64,000 bases of DNA. It comes from Trematomus loennbergii (lineage: Eukaryota > Chordata > Actinopteri > Perciformes > Nototheniidae). The notes beneath the pieces are model-generated. The model did no database searches, was not told where the DNA came from, and saw only the letters and a program-made list of their open reading frames with translations. The position numbers were made by a program, and so were the translations under genes. Below, piece by piece: positions 34,465 through 47,600 of the stretch (its first letter is position 1; each line of letters starts with the position of its first letter). Location: the NCBI GenBank assembly GCA_012861695.1, contig JAAOOA010000011.1, positions 1,676,501-1,740,500 on the forward strand. Direction: 5' to 3'.

Positions 34465-36081
34465 CACTATATAGACAAAAGTATTGGGACACTCCTCTTA
34501 ATCATTGAATTCTGTGCCATTGCCACCACAGGTGTATAACATATGTTCTGTCCCAGCATGACTGTGCCCCACTAAGCAAGGTCCATAAAGACAGGGTTGG
34601 ATGAGTTTGGTGTGGAAGAACTGGACTGGCCCGCACAGAGCCCTGACCCCCACCCCACTGAACACCTTTGGGATGAACTAGAACGGAGAGCCAGCCTCTC
34701 GTCCCACATCAGTGTCTGACCTCACTAATGCTCTTCTGGATGAATGGGCGTCCCACAGACACACTCCAAAATCTTGTAGAAAGCCTTCACAGAAGAGTGG
34801 AAGCTGTTATACAGCAAAGGGGGGACCAACTTCATATTAACCTGTTAAGCCCTGAGCCTGTTTTTCAGGTCTCAGGCTCGAAAATGACATTCCCAGAACA
34901 AATGACCATATCTTCCCTTCTAAAAGGGTTAAATTAATAATCTTTTTTCTCAAAGTAATGATAAACCTGTGAGTTGGATGTAGAAAAGTCAGAATCAATA
35001 TAGATGTTTTTTATTTTAAAGAAAATTCAGATTTTACATAGTAAAAAACTGTAAATTATAGTGTCCGTCCAAAAATTCTTTTTTACTTATAGTGAAAACC
35101 ACCCTTGGATGATGGGTTAGTAGACTAAAAGCTTTAGGAATCCAAAGTACAACATATAATAAGTACCCTGTATCAAGATTGATGCAAAACAAGTGACATT
35201 TGACATTTTTAGAGAGATTTAGCAAAAAGAAACCACTTCTGGGGTCATTTGGGTGGATTTTCCATATCTCTGGCCCCCCTTGGTCGATTTTGATGGTTGA
35301 CACCTCTTTCTGACCGTTAGAGCCAATAGAATAGAAGGGGGAGTCCCCCACACACACGTTGTGAAGAGAAAAGGTGGGGGCTTCGCGCATGTAATTTTGC
35401 ATCAGAGTGAACCAATCTCTAGCTTTGACATCTGGAAACGGAAAAGCAGTTTTACTGCTTATGGATTATCAGAAATCATTTCAAAGGGACACAGACACAT
35501 TAGATTAACCTATGGATTAACTTCAGCAGCGTTTTTATCGTTTTAATGCCATTGAAGACCACTTTGGAGAGACTACAGAGCAAGGTAAAAATGTTAGCAT
35601 TTTTAGCTACCTAGCGTCACCTGTTTTGATGTCCGTTTTTGCTTATAACGTCGCAAATACGTATAATTCAGTGATAATGACGGTAGCCATCGATTCTGTG
35701 TCACCTCACGATGTGAATCGATGTGTTGGATGTGGTGAAAAGATAAATAATAAGGTTTTGTGAGTGATATTCGGTGCAGTAAGGTGTTAGCATTTTTCGC
35801 TCGTTGCTAATTCAGAGGCTCAGTGTTCATTGTGGGTTTTCTTTTGAAAAAAAAAAAAAGATCAGTTAGATGAGTTTCTTCCCGTTACATGGATATAAAA
35901 CATTCATAGTTTTATTAAATGAACATGTCCTCAGACACTGTTTCCTGCAAGATGTTGCGGCAGTACCCCGGTACCGGGTCTCGGGCTTAACAGGTTAATG
36001 CCTAAGAATTTGGAATGGGATGTCATAAAAGCTCCTGTAGGTGTAATGTGTAGGTGGCCCAACACTTTTGTCTATATAGTG
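34465..36081 (+). mobile_element. Tc1/mariner-like element, decayed, carrying a nested insertion
   Basis: Inverted ends CACTATATAGACAAAAGT face each other, with TA on both sides (34463-34464, 36082-36083). The interior reads as the C-terminal end of a Tc1-type transposase in broken frames: DWPAQSPDPHPTEHLWDELE and LQNLVESLHRRVEAVIQQRG. The N-terminal half is missing. It contains the 34841-35994 element. Confidence 0.85.
34841..35994 (+). mobile_element. TTAA-flanked (piggyBac-like) element, complete reference copy
   Basis: Termini CCTGTTAAGCCC and GGGCTTAACAGG are directly flanked by TTAA (34837-34840, 35995-35998). Collapsing one TTAA restores the Tc1 sequence CATATTAATGCC. It is 1154 bp with no transposase. 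An internal CGGTACCGG palindrome lies near the right end. Three more copies are in the window. Confidence 0.88.
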
Positions 36082-36515
36082 TACTTGACCCCAAACTGCT
36101 CCCTAAGGCCAACGCTGTGTGGGTGCATGTTATGGTCTGCCTGATCTGGTGGCACCTTGTATGGCAGCCTCCGTCTCCGTGTGAATAGGTGAACGCTGAC
36201 TTATATGTAAAAGCATTTTGAGAGGTTATTAAGACTGGAAAACCGCTAAATAAATATGTCTAAGCTATAGACAGAATATTAGCTTAAAACATAGAAATGT
36301 TATTACTCTGTCCACTTCCACCAAGCAATATATTGACTGCATCACTTCCTGTGAGTAGCAACAGAGACTTAGACAGAAAATCTTAAGCCTTCATAAACTA
36401 GTTATAGATTGATATATTGTAAACGACCCAAAGCATGACTTTAAGTGTTATCTTGCTCTCTCATTAACACATGTGGATGTTCAGTGAAAGCATGTCTGAG
36501 TGTATGTCTGAGTGT

Positions 36516-36521
36516 GTGGTG

Positions 36522-36552
<31 letters not shown>

Positions 36553-36592
36553 TGTGTGTTGTGTGTGTGTGTGTGTGTGTGTGGTGTGTTTA
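36516..36592. repeat. (GT)n microsatellite, interrupted
   Basis: GT runs separated by GG and TT interruptions. Confidence 0.95.
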
Positions 36593-36599
36593 TTGCATC

Positions 36600-37750
36600 T
36601 GGGCGGACTTCCTGTTTATGCAGCCCAGGGACCCGGCTGTGACTCAGGGTTGCCATGCGTGTGTTGCCAGGTGCTGCAGAGGAACACTGAGAGGACTCAT
36701 GTCAGCATCAGGTACTGAAAATAAACATGGAGAGGCATTCAATCAAAGTCACTGCATTGTTTTGTCTGTGTAAAGCTGCAAAAGAGAACAAGAATCTGTT
36801 GGGAACTAACGCCATGGAACTCCATTTCCCAGGGTCTTTTATGGATGTCATAACCCTCCATCATGTCATGCAACCTGGCATCACGAAGAGGAAAAGCCTC
36901 AGTTTGTACATGTCATTTATAGAATGTAAAACTCAAATTAAACAGTTTTGTGTTTTTCACAAAGAGTATTTTTGCATGTCTTCAAAACTGTCTAAACAAG
37001 ATCTTTAATTGAATACATCGTTATTTTGATTTACAGTAAATATTTGTATCTTGATTGTCTTCCTTTTCTCCTGGGAGAAATGTGTACCACTTTATATTCA
37101 TGTAAGATAAGTACATCTTTATTTATACTGCATTTATTTTTATTTAGTTTCTTCTGAACTTGTTTTATCAACTTTATTTGATCGATGTTCTGTTTTTATA
37201 GAGCTTTTTTGTATTCAACAGATCCAATGATAGATGGCAGAATATGAAACAAGCTGTGTTCTGCAGCTGCGCTGAGAATAAATCCTCAGGTGTGGAACTA
37301 TACCCAGACACAATTGCAGCGTCAGGCTGCTTAGCAACCAGAGTCAAGGGAAGACAACAGATCAAACACAGAAGCATCATGTGAACCTGTATCATGGACA
37401 CCATTTTGATAACAAACTACATCAAACATATGAATATGAAAATCTGCCCCTAAAAAAAGGGAAAGCTGTGCCATGCAGAACAAGGAGGGGCCAATATTAC
37501 CATTCATTCTGAAAGGCAGCATTACATGCTGATCCATGGTGTCCACCAGTCCTGCACTCAGTGTGTGAAGTGAGGGCATATGTGGCATGCTGCACAGACC
37601 TCAGGTCAGCTGCAGACTCGGCTCCATCCCGCCGTCATTACGCTGGAGTATACAACTCAAATACAGTCAAAATAAATCAAACGTTTAGAATCAGATGGAT
37701 TAAAACACAGTTTATGACTTATGTTTGGTTTACAAACAAAAGAGCACCTA
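36600..37750. other. Gene-free intergenic DNA
   Basis: No exon with splice support or repeat end was found. ORFs of up to about 90 codons occur on both strands and look random. Confidence 0.4.
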
Positions 37751-39419
37751 TTGATTAAACCAACCTGGTCTCACCAGAATGCGTGACTCCACCACGACTC
37801 TTTAACACCGCAGTGCGTGGTGGAGTCACGAACTCTGCTACATAATGCATATTATGGTGCATTATTTACCAATTTTTGTTCTCAAAAAACAGTGCATTGT
37901 GTGTAATACAACTGTGATTTTTATTAAATTAGTTCGTTTTTAAGGAAGGCCAGAGCTTCAGCTGTGTCAAATAGATTGTTCCCTTTAGTTAACGTTATTT
38001 AAAAGATAATTATATTCCTATTTGATCATGTCCCCTTTATTGTATTACGGACCAAGAGCAATGTGAGCGTCCATTCCCATTGGATAACGGAGGATTTTAC
38101 ACCCGGAAGTAAGTATTCTCCTTACTGTCGATTGATTTTACAGTGATATCTGCACTACTCATCAACTCAAAAACACCAGATTATCCTTGTTAATTACACA
38201 ACATTGATTGGTTTAAATTGTGTACAATGCTTTTGTAATTTTCCCCTTCGATTCGGAGAAACAAATATGTTTCAGAGTTTAGGATGGCCGAAGACACTAC
38301 ACTACCCAGAATCCTCAGCTATTGTTCCGCTTTGCCTCAAGCTCTGTGATTGGTTGACCTCCAACTGCATTCCATATGAAAAAAAACGTTTCGTAAAAGA
38401 TAAATCATACTTTATTCAGCAGTGCTTGCTTTACTCTTTGAAAGTCATCACATGAATGCATTGTAATGAATGGTTTGGCTGCATTAAATTACACATCTGT
38501 CGTAGTTCTTTATTTATCTACAGAGATCGGGCCTCAGAATAGACCGGAAACTATTCTTTTACCGTTCTGTTTTAATTTCACAATAAAGTTAGTAGTAATA
38601 ATTTGTTTTGATATTATTGTTTTTTATTAACTACTAGACCGCTGGGTCATGTTAAGACCATCTTTTCTGTGTTGCTGTGGGTTTTTTACATCGCTTTTGT
38701 GTTACAAATATCAAAACAATAACAGAATATATCCGTCGTAAACTAAACCAGAAACAGCAGTATATTTTATTTTGTTAACACTGTAAACTTGACAGCTTTT
38801 TAACCCGCACCTCCTACTGGTTAAAGCACGTTATTACACGTTTAGAGTAATTGCAATGCAGGTAGATTGTGTTGCTTTTTAATGACTGTTTTAAAATGCC
38901 TTTTTCTTAATGTCTTTCATTTTTGTAAAGCACTTTTGAATGTGTTATATTTGATGAAAACATTTAAATATTAAGAGTACATACTCTTAATATAGTGGGA
39001 AAGTGGAAGGTCAATGATATAAATAATATAGAATAGAAAATATCAAGAAGATACTGTAAGTGATCTCTACAATAAAACAGTTTAGTGCCTGATAGGAGGA
39101 TGTGCAAAACAGACAAACTAATAAGGCTTTATTTAAACATTAAAGAATACTTTAGGTTAAGGTCTTCTTTTAAATAAGAAAAAAGCTTTGGGGGTATCTA
39201 CAGATATTAAGCCTGACAAAGTACTTAACGTCTAATATATTGCATGGTTTGTTTTGGAACTTGACAATCAACTTTCCTGCAATGTTAACTATGTTGAAGC
39301 ACTTATTTTAACTGATATTATACATATTAATTATACTCTTATAAGATGTATGTAGATAGTATAAGAAATGTGCAGAATATGTTTAATGGTGGAGGTACAC
39401 AGATATCGATAGATGTCTT

Positions 39420-39520
39420 GTAATGCACTGTTGAGGAACCTGTGACCCAAGTTTTTCATTCATTGCATAACTACACCGTAGTTGTGTATATGATATGTCA
39501 ATAAACCTTAGAAAATCTTG
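39420..39520 (+). mobile_element. Short retroelement tail, diverged copy of 2825-2935
   Basis: It shares GCACTGTTGAGGAACCTGTG-like wording, TTTTTCA..TTGCATA and a CAATAAACCTT end with the earlier block. It lies inside the 2.7-kb foldback element. Confidence 0.55.
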
Positions 39521-39804
39521 AAAGGGATGTGCAAAATAGCCATTATATACAGTTTTTAATTAACTATTAGTAGAGAATAACGAGTAATGAATATACTTTA
39601 TAGGGATCTGCAGATAAATATTTAGTCTTCTCAAGCACCCACTACCAAATATCTCGCCTGATTGTTGGCACTTGACAATCACCTTCACTGAATTTTACTC
39701 AGGTGTAACTAAAGTCTGATTTAAGGGTTGTTTATATTTCACATCATTAATCCAAATCTGTAAAGTAACTAAAATAAATGTAGTGGAGTAAAAATACCAG
39801 GTTA

Positions 39805-39975
39805 ACCTTAAAGAAAGCCCTCAGGATTATAAAAGACCCCCATCACCCCAGCCACAAACTGTTCTGTCTGCTGCCGTCTGGCAGGCGGTACCGCAGCATC
39901 CGGACTAAAACCACCAGACTCAGGGACAGCTTCATCCCACAGGCCATAAGACTATTAAACACCTGAACTTAGAAA
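39805..39975 (+). mobile_element. LINE ORF2 C-terminal fragment
   Basis: The plus-strand frame reads KALRIIKDPHHPSHKLFC-like text, then LLPSGRRYRSIRTKTTRLRD and SFIPQAIRLLNT, then stops. LPSGRRYRSIR is typical of the ends of several fish LINE ORFs. It is a short, 5'-truncated relic. Confidence 0.75.
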
Positions 39976-40477
39976 CAACATCCATAACATTCATCTTTTA
40001 TTATTATTAAAGATTTTAAATGATCTTCTAAATAACGTTAACTAAAGGGAACAATCTATTTGACACAGCTGAAGCTCTGGCCTTCCTTGAAAACTAACTA
40101 ATTTAATAAAAATCACAGTTGTATTACACACAATGCACTGTTTTTTGAGAACAAAAATTCGTAACTAATGCACCATAATACATTCTGACGAAAAATAAAA
40201 ATGATTATGAATACAAATAAAAGAAAAGAAGCCTCCCGTGAGTTACTACAAGCTATAAGTAGATTTTAAAAACGTTTTATAGAATAAAAGCTCACTGCGG
40301 GACGTTGTAGAAATGCGTGTGTGCACCACGACAAAGGAGCCTCATTCACTTTACATTGGGGTTGTTTGCGTGGTGCAGATACGTAAATGTAGCAAAGTGC
40401 GTGACTCCACCATGCACTGCGGTGTTAAGGAGTCGTGGTGGAGTCACGCATTCTGGTGAGACCAGGTTGGATTAAAC

Positions 40478-41600
40478 TGTATTTTTTAGTTTCACAAATT
40501 GACCACGACTGGCAAAAACATCTGAGAGTAGACACAGTGACCAGCAGCTCAGAGCTGTTACAACGAACACATGTAAGAAAGAATGTAGACACAGCGCAGT
40601 CTGAATGCAGTCGCATGTTCAGAAAATCTACTTTAAATGACTAGCACAGCTGGAGCATCTGTACACATGCTGTGTTGACCAGGTAGACAACCCTTCAAAA
40701 TAAAAGCCCTAGAATATCACTGTATCCCAACAAGATGCACAGGATAAGGATTTATTTGGGCGGAGCTGGAAGGTGATGTCATTGTGAACCAATCAGGAAT
40801 TTGGCAACATTTCAAACAGAGATCTGATACATGACGCCAGGGTCAATTAAATGTGACTAGGCACACAGGCCGGATCCTGCAGGTTTCTGTTCATCTCTGA
40901 GATCATCACTATGGGATGTCTTCTTCACAATTTAAGGAGCAGTTTCACCTTAGTGTAATACACTCACTATTTCCTGCCAAAAGTTAGATGAGAAAAACCA
41001 ATACCTTTCATTTCTGTACAATAAATGTGTCGCTGCAGAAAATAAACACTTGTTAAAACCATTGGCTCTGTCCAAATACATTAAAAAAACTACTTGTCAG
41101 CATATCCGTATAACGCTTATTAACTGTAGACATGTTGCATCTCCTTGTGAACAGGACGTTGCAGTGGGGGATTTGAGCAGGTTTAGCGTTGCTGACAGGA
41201 AGATCGATTCATTATGATAGAGCCAGGCTAGCAGTTAAAGCTGCTCTATTTCAACAATATATTATAGGGCCATATCTTTACAAAACATGTCTATGAAGTG
41301 TTTTGCTCAAAACACAAAACAGATCACCCATTGTAACATGCCTCATACCCCTCTATTTCAGCCCTGTTACTAAAGTGCTGATTCTGGGTCAGAAGCTACG
41401 GGGCCACACCCCTTTGAAGCACACATGCAGCAGAGCTGCAGAGAAGCAGATTCTCAGCTAAACGCTGCTGTGATTAAACACCATATTATGTTCCAAACCA
41501 CATCGAGCATTATTTCTGAAACAGTATGGAGCTCAAACGCTTTCTCTCTCTCAGGTTTACCACAAGGGCAGTACCTTTTATATCCTGCTTCTTTACACAT
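40478..41600. other. Gene-free intergenic DNA
   Basis: No supported exon. An AATAAA on the minus strand near 40752-40757 is the nearest candidate I found for the FAR1 poly(A) signal, but it is far from the stop codon. Confidence 0.3.
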
Positions 41601-41930
41601 ACTCTCTCCAGTACAGGTTAGCTCTGAGTGTTAGCGATGCTAATGTAAACAAAGACCATATTACTTCCAAAACACACCGCGCATTGTTTCTGATACAGCG
41701 ACGTTTCTGATAGGGCAGGGGGTGTAAAGCCAGCACTTATTTTAGTAATGTCGTCATGACGCAGCAAATCTGGATCAGCTCCGTTGTTCCACATCTTTTA
41801 GAGATGTGGGTAAGGAGGAAAAGAGAGAGGGTTGTATTTTCGGACACTTTGTGAGTTCCCTGACACACCGAGACACATGTTGATGTATAAAATACATCAG
41901 AAAGTGCATTTTGCATGATAGGAGACCTTT
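41600..41930. mobile_element. Partial inverse copy of the 1945-2632 MITE
   Basis: It shares GTGCATTTTGCATGATAGG at the end and the TTTAGAGATGTGGGTAAGGA and GAGAGAGGGTTGTATTTTC wording, inverse to 1950-2110. The other terminus is not recognisable here. Confidence 0.65.
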
Positions 41931-42299
41931 AACTCAGTTTTCACGTCTTACGCTAAGCTAAGATCCACAGTTGCTGATGCCAACTCTCAGCAAAAAGACA
42001 AAACGTGCATTTTCCAAAACATGAAATTATTCCTTTAACTTTGATTATTGCACATTCAGACTTGAATATTTCATGTTTTACATATTTAACATTCTTTCTG
42101 GAGGTTTCAATACGTTCAATATTGGGGCATTGTGAAGAGTTGTTCTGCGTGGAGTGGATCAGAGCACAGGGCTCTGATGGAGCAACAGAACACTGCGAGG
42201 GTCTCCTAACATCAAAAGGTGGAACAGCAAGAGGCCCTGGGCGTCACTCTCACTCCTCCATAAGATGAAGCTTGAATAAAAAACAAAAGCCCCCCCCCT

Positions 42300-44535
42300 C
42301 CCCCAACAACTTTAAACAAGCATAGCAGCCATTCAGCATCACAGTAACAAGAACATGGAGGAACAGAGAACATGTATCACATGACCCTCGAAGAAGAGAC
42401 ACTCAATATTCAGAATACAGTGTTTGTGGTTCAGGAGTCAATGATGAGTCAATGATGCAAACAGGTCAGGCTGTTATTCTGTTACATTCAGAGACAATGA
42501 GAGTACATGAACATACAGCAAAGTTACAAGCAACCGTTAACATTTCAATTCAGCTCTACACATACTGCACTCATGTTTACATATTTACCTATTATTATTT
42601 ACATCAGCTAAAGTTGGATCCATAAGCTTCTTGTCAGTAAAATATCCACGCATGTCATCAGCATAAAAATACATCTGTAATTTGAAGTCTACCTAAATAG
42701 AGCTGTACATCAAATAATTAGAAAACAGATCTAATATCACATTGTTAGAATATTTTAAAAAGTTCAGGCACGATTCACACATCTTTCCAAAAGGGTGCAT
42801 CCTTCCACCAGGTCACATGATCCTTTGTCAAATGGCTCATGCTGTGAAGGTGAGAGATACCACATGTAGGCGTTTGGAGCTACTATGGCGAAGACATTTT
42901 GAGACACATGCAAACTGCCAGAGAGGAGGCACGGTCCCCCCCCTGCTGTTCAGACCCCTCTGCCTGCTCCAGACCCAGGAGACAGTGTAAACCTCAGGTG
43001 GGTCAGAGACTCCATATGGCAATGATGATTCATTCATAGAAAACCCAGAGAAACTTGATGAAACAAGACAATCATTCTCATCTGAACAAAAACAAAACTA
43101 ATTTCGTATGCAACAAGACGGGATGAGGAAGGCAACAGAACGGTCCCGGAGTTTAACAGCAGGTTATAAATAGCATAAGCAAATCCTGCATACTTATACA
43201 GTTACAGAACTAATATAGAAAATGAACATGACAAATGATGACCCATACAAAGGACTTCAACACAGGAGGAATTGAACATAGGTTGTGAGCTACTGTTGGA
43301 GCTACCTGAAAGGTAGTGGAACACAAAGCAATGCATAACAGTCATCCCCCCCCCACTGTGTATCCATGATCAAAATGACTACCAGAACTAAATGAAAGAA
43401 GCCTTCAATGAAAGTATGTCTCCTCTCGACTACACCCTCCCATCCTCTGAGCTGGTAGAGGTACTTTGGCAAAAAGAGCTTTAAGATGAATGACATAAAG
43501 GAAACCTGTAGAAGAAGAAGCTTCCTTAAAGTACAATCAGTGTGTAGGCACAGGGTAAAGCCGCCATATGCAATCCATATTGTACCGATTATGGAGCTAG
43601 CCAGAGATATACAGGGGGGGGGGGGGGGTTGTTGTCAGTGTTTTTGACAAGCAGGAAGATTAAAGATAACTGAGTGCTGCACAGCCCCCCCCCTAAAGCC
43701 CCTGCAATGGAAACATTCTCTTCACAGAGCTGCCAACACTCCACTGGGTGAAATGGCTTTGGTGTCAGAATCGGGCTTCTGAGGGGGAGCAGTTTCAGCG
43801 ATACCTCTCCCTGAACAAGCCTTCGCTGAGTCAGCTGCCTCAAACCCCCCTTCCAACCCCCCAGAAGCTGACAGCTACCTATTCTTCTTAAAAAAAAATC
43901 CTGCTTGTAGACATTTGAAAGAAATGACAAAAAACAATCACAAATGCCAAGGTAGAAAATAAATTGAGATGTTTTCAGGTGACAGAGAAATAGAACTTAC
44001 ACTGCAGTTTGACTGCTCATCTTGCAATCAAAGGTTACATAGGAAGGAAAAGGAGAGGGAGAAGAGGAAGAGGAAGACTGGAAGGACTGAAAACAGACGG
44101 AGGGGTTCTGCAGCGAAGCTTCATCCAATGCATAGCTTAGTTTCAGGCAGTCAGGCGAGCAGGCAGACCAGGTGGAGTGAGTTTGGATGCGTTGGAGCTC
44201 AAAGACTGCAGCAGTACAGCCGGCACCGGGGAGGGGGGGCGGGGCTAACGGAAACCAACAGGAACAGGGTTTGCGCTCCTGCTTCTCTAACTCGTCCAAA
44301 AGTTGTTCATCTGAGCGTTGTACAAGTGAGATCCATGCCCTCTGTGTTATAGATGGCCTCCAGTGGTTCTGTCTGTTTCCTGGACGGGCCCATCTGATCC
44401 TCCAGGCAACGCGGGGCCAAAGATAGACAGCGAGGGCCTTGAGCTCAGGAACCGGTCATCATCCACAGCCAGTGTTTCTTCATTGATTCGTCCCCCCACC
44501 CACCACCCACCACCCACCACCCGTCGCCTGGATCC
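42300..44535 (-). other. far1: Probable FAR1 3' UTR and downstream region
   Basis: The sequence after the FAR1 stop codon lacks recognised repeats for over 2 kb. It carries several homopolymers (C-rich near 42290 and G-rich near 43612-43628 on the plus strand). Long 3' UTRs are usual for vertebrate FAR1. No clear poly(A) signal was found in this range, so the end is not defined. Confidence 0.4.
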
Positions 44536-44695
44536 TTATCTCATGCTGGAGGAAGCTCTGAAGTAGGAGAGGAACTTGAAGCAGAGGCTCACCACAAAGT
44601 ACCAGATGTTCCTGGCCATCTGGGATCGGGCGATGAAGACGCGCCAGAAGAGCACAACCAGGACGGTGTTGAAGGTGTAGCGGATGTTCCTCAGC
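44536..44695 (-). CDS. far1: FAR1 last coding exon, membrane anchor
   Basis: It encodes [20 protein letters not shown] then [20 protein letters not shown] and [12 protein letters not shown], then TAA at 44536-44538. The hydrophobic stretches fit a tail anchor. Confidence 0.96.
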
Positions 44696-47600
44696 CTGGG
44701 GAGAAAACACAATAGAGACGATTCATGGACTTCAAAAAGGAGGAGTCCTATTTGAGGTTTGCTATGGTAAAGATAGGAAGTGTCTAAAGTCACTCATATC
44801 ACAGTTCAGCACCATCTACACAGATATTTAGTTGTGTGATTTGCAAATGACAATCTAAACAATGTGCAGAGACGCATGGAGTGTACTGTGACCTCGATGA
44901 GCGCTCCAGTTTGTCTCGTGTCTGTCTTACTTGTTGAGGTGTTTGCGTGCAGCAGGCAGGCCCGACAGCTCTTCATTGAGGACATATTTCTTGGTGCCCA
45001 TACAGTAGCTCTCCATGTATTCGGCCCAGTGCAGCTGACGCACATCAAAATTGAAAACCTACAAAAATCAAAACGCAAGAAACATTCAGTTAAAATCAAA
45101 ACGTTGGCAGTGACTGACAAAAGATGCAGTCTACAACAATAAGCACATCATCCGTAGATGGAATTAATTACCACATATTCTTGACAATTAGGCATAGCAT
45201 TGATTTAGGATTAGTGCTAATGTGAGCACTCCAACAGTCTCACAGTGACCACTTCATCATGTCTACAATCTAAGCTTAGCCTGATAGCATGACCATCCTA
45301 CCTTCACACATATAACAATGGTTCAGAAAACATTTGGAGACACTACTGGTCCTATTCTACTGAACCTATACCGACATTTAAGGTAACATATCAACAAAGA
45401 GGGAAAGGGAAGAGTTACATATTGCAGTGTTGAAGGCTGCAGCACTGAACTCCAGCTGGCATTTGTCTAATTTAACCCCCAGTGGTCTCCCCCACGCAGT
45501 CACACGGGACCATTAGCTCAGAGGAGAGGACCGTGGTTTGGATCAGAGAACAGCGAAGTGGCGGTGATGTTGGCAGCCTTTCAGTCTCAGGTTGTGACTC
45601 CTCAAACGGCGTGTCAAATTGTTTTTCGACACTTTCAACACTATTGTGGAATTACTAATGAAATCAACTATTTTATAGTATTTTTTCATCAGATATGCTT
45701 CCGTCAAGATAATTACTGTGAGTGTCTCTTCGTGCGGGAACAATAACTCTAATGTGTGAAAATGACAGCACACCAACATCCCCTCCACACACACAGATTC
45801 CTGCAGACAGCCCTCTGAAAGCCTCTCTGTTCCCCACACTGACGTCAGCACTGGATGAATGACTCTCTATTGCAGCCAGCCTACTGTCAGACTGGAACAC
45901 ACCGAGTGGTGAATCTCCTCAGTGTTGTAGCCCTGTGTGGCAGAGCGTACATGGGCGAGAGATAAACACAAGCCCATCATCTGTGTCCTCCCACCTTCTT
46001 ATCCTCTTGGCTCATTTGGCCAATCAGCATGGTGACGTTCTCGTTGCTCCACACCCAGGAGTGACTGGTGAAATACTCCAGGACCATCATGGCTTTGTGG
46101 AGGCGCGTGATTGTCTTCATCATCCTACGGTGAAAGCAAGACAGACAAAAAGGAAAGAAGCAATAATATGGAGGAAGGTGAAAACAATAAGATATGAAGG
46201 GATAAAGGTGGTTGGAGTGCAGAGCCAGAGAGAAGAGGATGAGCAAACCATAGAAGAAGGGCAGTGCAGAGAGAAGCAGCAAGGAGAGGTGAAGGAAATA
46301 AAAGCGAGGTGGAGGGATGCAGGGAACATGGGAGGAGTGGAGGGATGCAGGAACATGGGAGGAGTGGAGGGATGCAGGGAACATGGGAGGAGTGGAGGGA
46401 TGCAGGGAACATGGGAGGAGTGGAGGGATGCAGGGAACATGGGAGGAGTGGAGGGATGCAGGGAACATGGGAGGAGTGGAGGGATGCAGGGAACATGGGA
46501 GGAGTGGAGGGATGCAGGGAACATGGGAGGAGTGGAGGGATGCAGGGAACATGGGAGGAGTGGAGGGATGCAGGGAACATGGGAGGAGTGGAGGGATGCA
46601 GGGAACATGGGAGGAGTGGAGGGATGCAGGGAACATGGGAGGAGTGGAGGGATGCAGGGAACATGGGAGGAGTGGAGGGATGCAGGAACATGGGAGGAGT
46701 GGAGGGATGCAGGGAACATGGGAGGAGTGGAGGGATGCAGGGAACATGGGAGGAGTGGAGGGATGCAGGGAACATGGGAGGAGTGGAGGGATGCAGGGAA
46801 CATGGGAGGAGTGGAGGGATCAGGGAACATGGGAGGAGTGGAGAGATGCAGGGAACATGGGAGGAGTGGAGGGATCAGGGAACATGGGAGGAGTGGAGGG
46901 ATGCAGGGAACATGGAGGAGTGGAGGGATCAGGGAACATGGGAGGAGTGGAGGGATGCAGGGAACATGGGAGGAGTGGAGGGATCAGGGAACATGGGAGG
47001 AGTGGAGGGATGCAGGGAACATGGGAGGAGTGGAGGGATGCAGGGAACAAGGGAGGAGTGGAGGGATGCAGGAAACATGGGAGGAGTGGAGGGATGCAGG
47101 AAACATGGGAGGAGTGGAGGGATGCAGGGAACATGGGAGGAGGAGGGATGCAGGAACATGGGAGGAGTGGAGGGATGCAGGGAACATGGGAGGAGTGGAG
47201 GGATCAGGGAACATGGGAGGAGTGGAGGGATGCAGGGAACATGGGAGGAGTGGAGGGATCAGGGAACATGGGAGGAGGGAGGGATGCAGGGAACATGGGA
47301 GGAGTGGAGGGATGCAGGGAACATGGGAGGAGTGGAGGGATGCAGGGAACATGGGAGGAGTGGAGGGATGCAGGGAACATGGGAGGAGTGGAGGGATGCA
47401 GGGAACATGGGAGGAGTGGAGGGATCAGGGAACATGGGAGGAGTGGAGGGATCAGGAATGAAGAGCCGGACGGGGGCCATGGTGTTGGAGGAGAGAGCAG
47501 AGGCAGAAGGTTAGCAAAAAAACGACAAAGATTAACACCAGGTAGAGTAATACAAAAGTCACTTTGTGGCAAAGTTCTTTTTTACAAAACAAGTTCGAAT

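Larger units (their letters stand above)
34376..36250 (+). mobile_element. SINE interrupted by a Tc1-like element
   Basis: A tRNA-like head (GTGTGGCAGAGTGGTTGTCT and GGTTCAATTCCCAGCC) runs to 34462. The body resumes at 36084 with CTTGACCCCAAACTGCTCCC. Removing 34465-36081 with one TA copy restores a continuous SINE at CAAGATACTTGACC. Confidence 0.8.
37761..40469. mobile_element. hAT-like foldback element, 2.7 kb, with long terminal inverted repeats
   Basis: The ends CAACCTGGTCTCACCAGAAT and its inverse are flanked by a perfect 8-bp duplication, GATTAAAC (37753-37760, 40470-40477). Inverted similarity covers the first 95 bp and resumes at 37857-38007 against 40012-40170. An 8-bp target fits hAT, but P, Merlin and others also make about 8 bp. 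The interior holds no transposase, only LINE debris and A/T-rich DNA. Confidence 0.85.

Noticed and set aside
44480..44710. Minus-strand 76-codon ORF at the FAR1 end
   Set aside because: It is a shadow frame of the last FAR1 exon.
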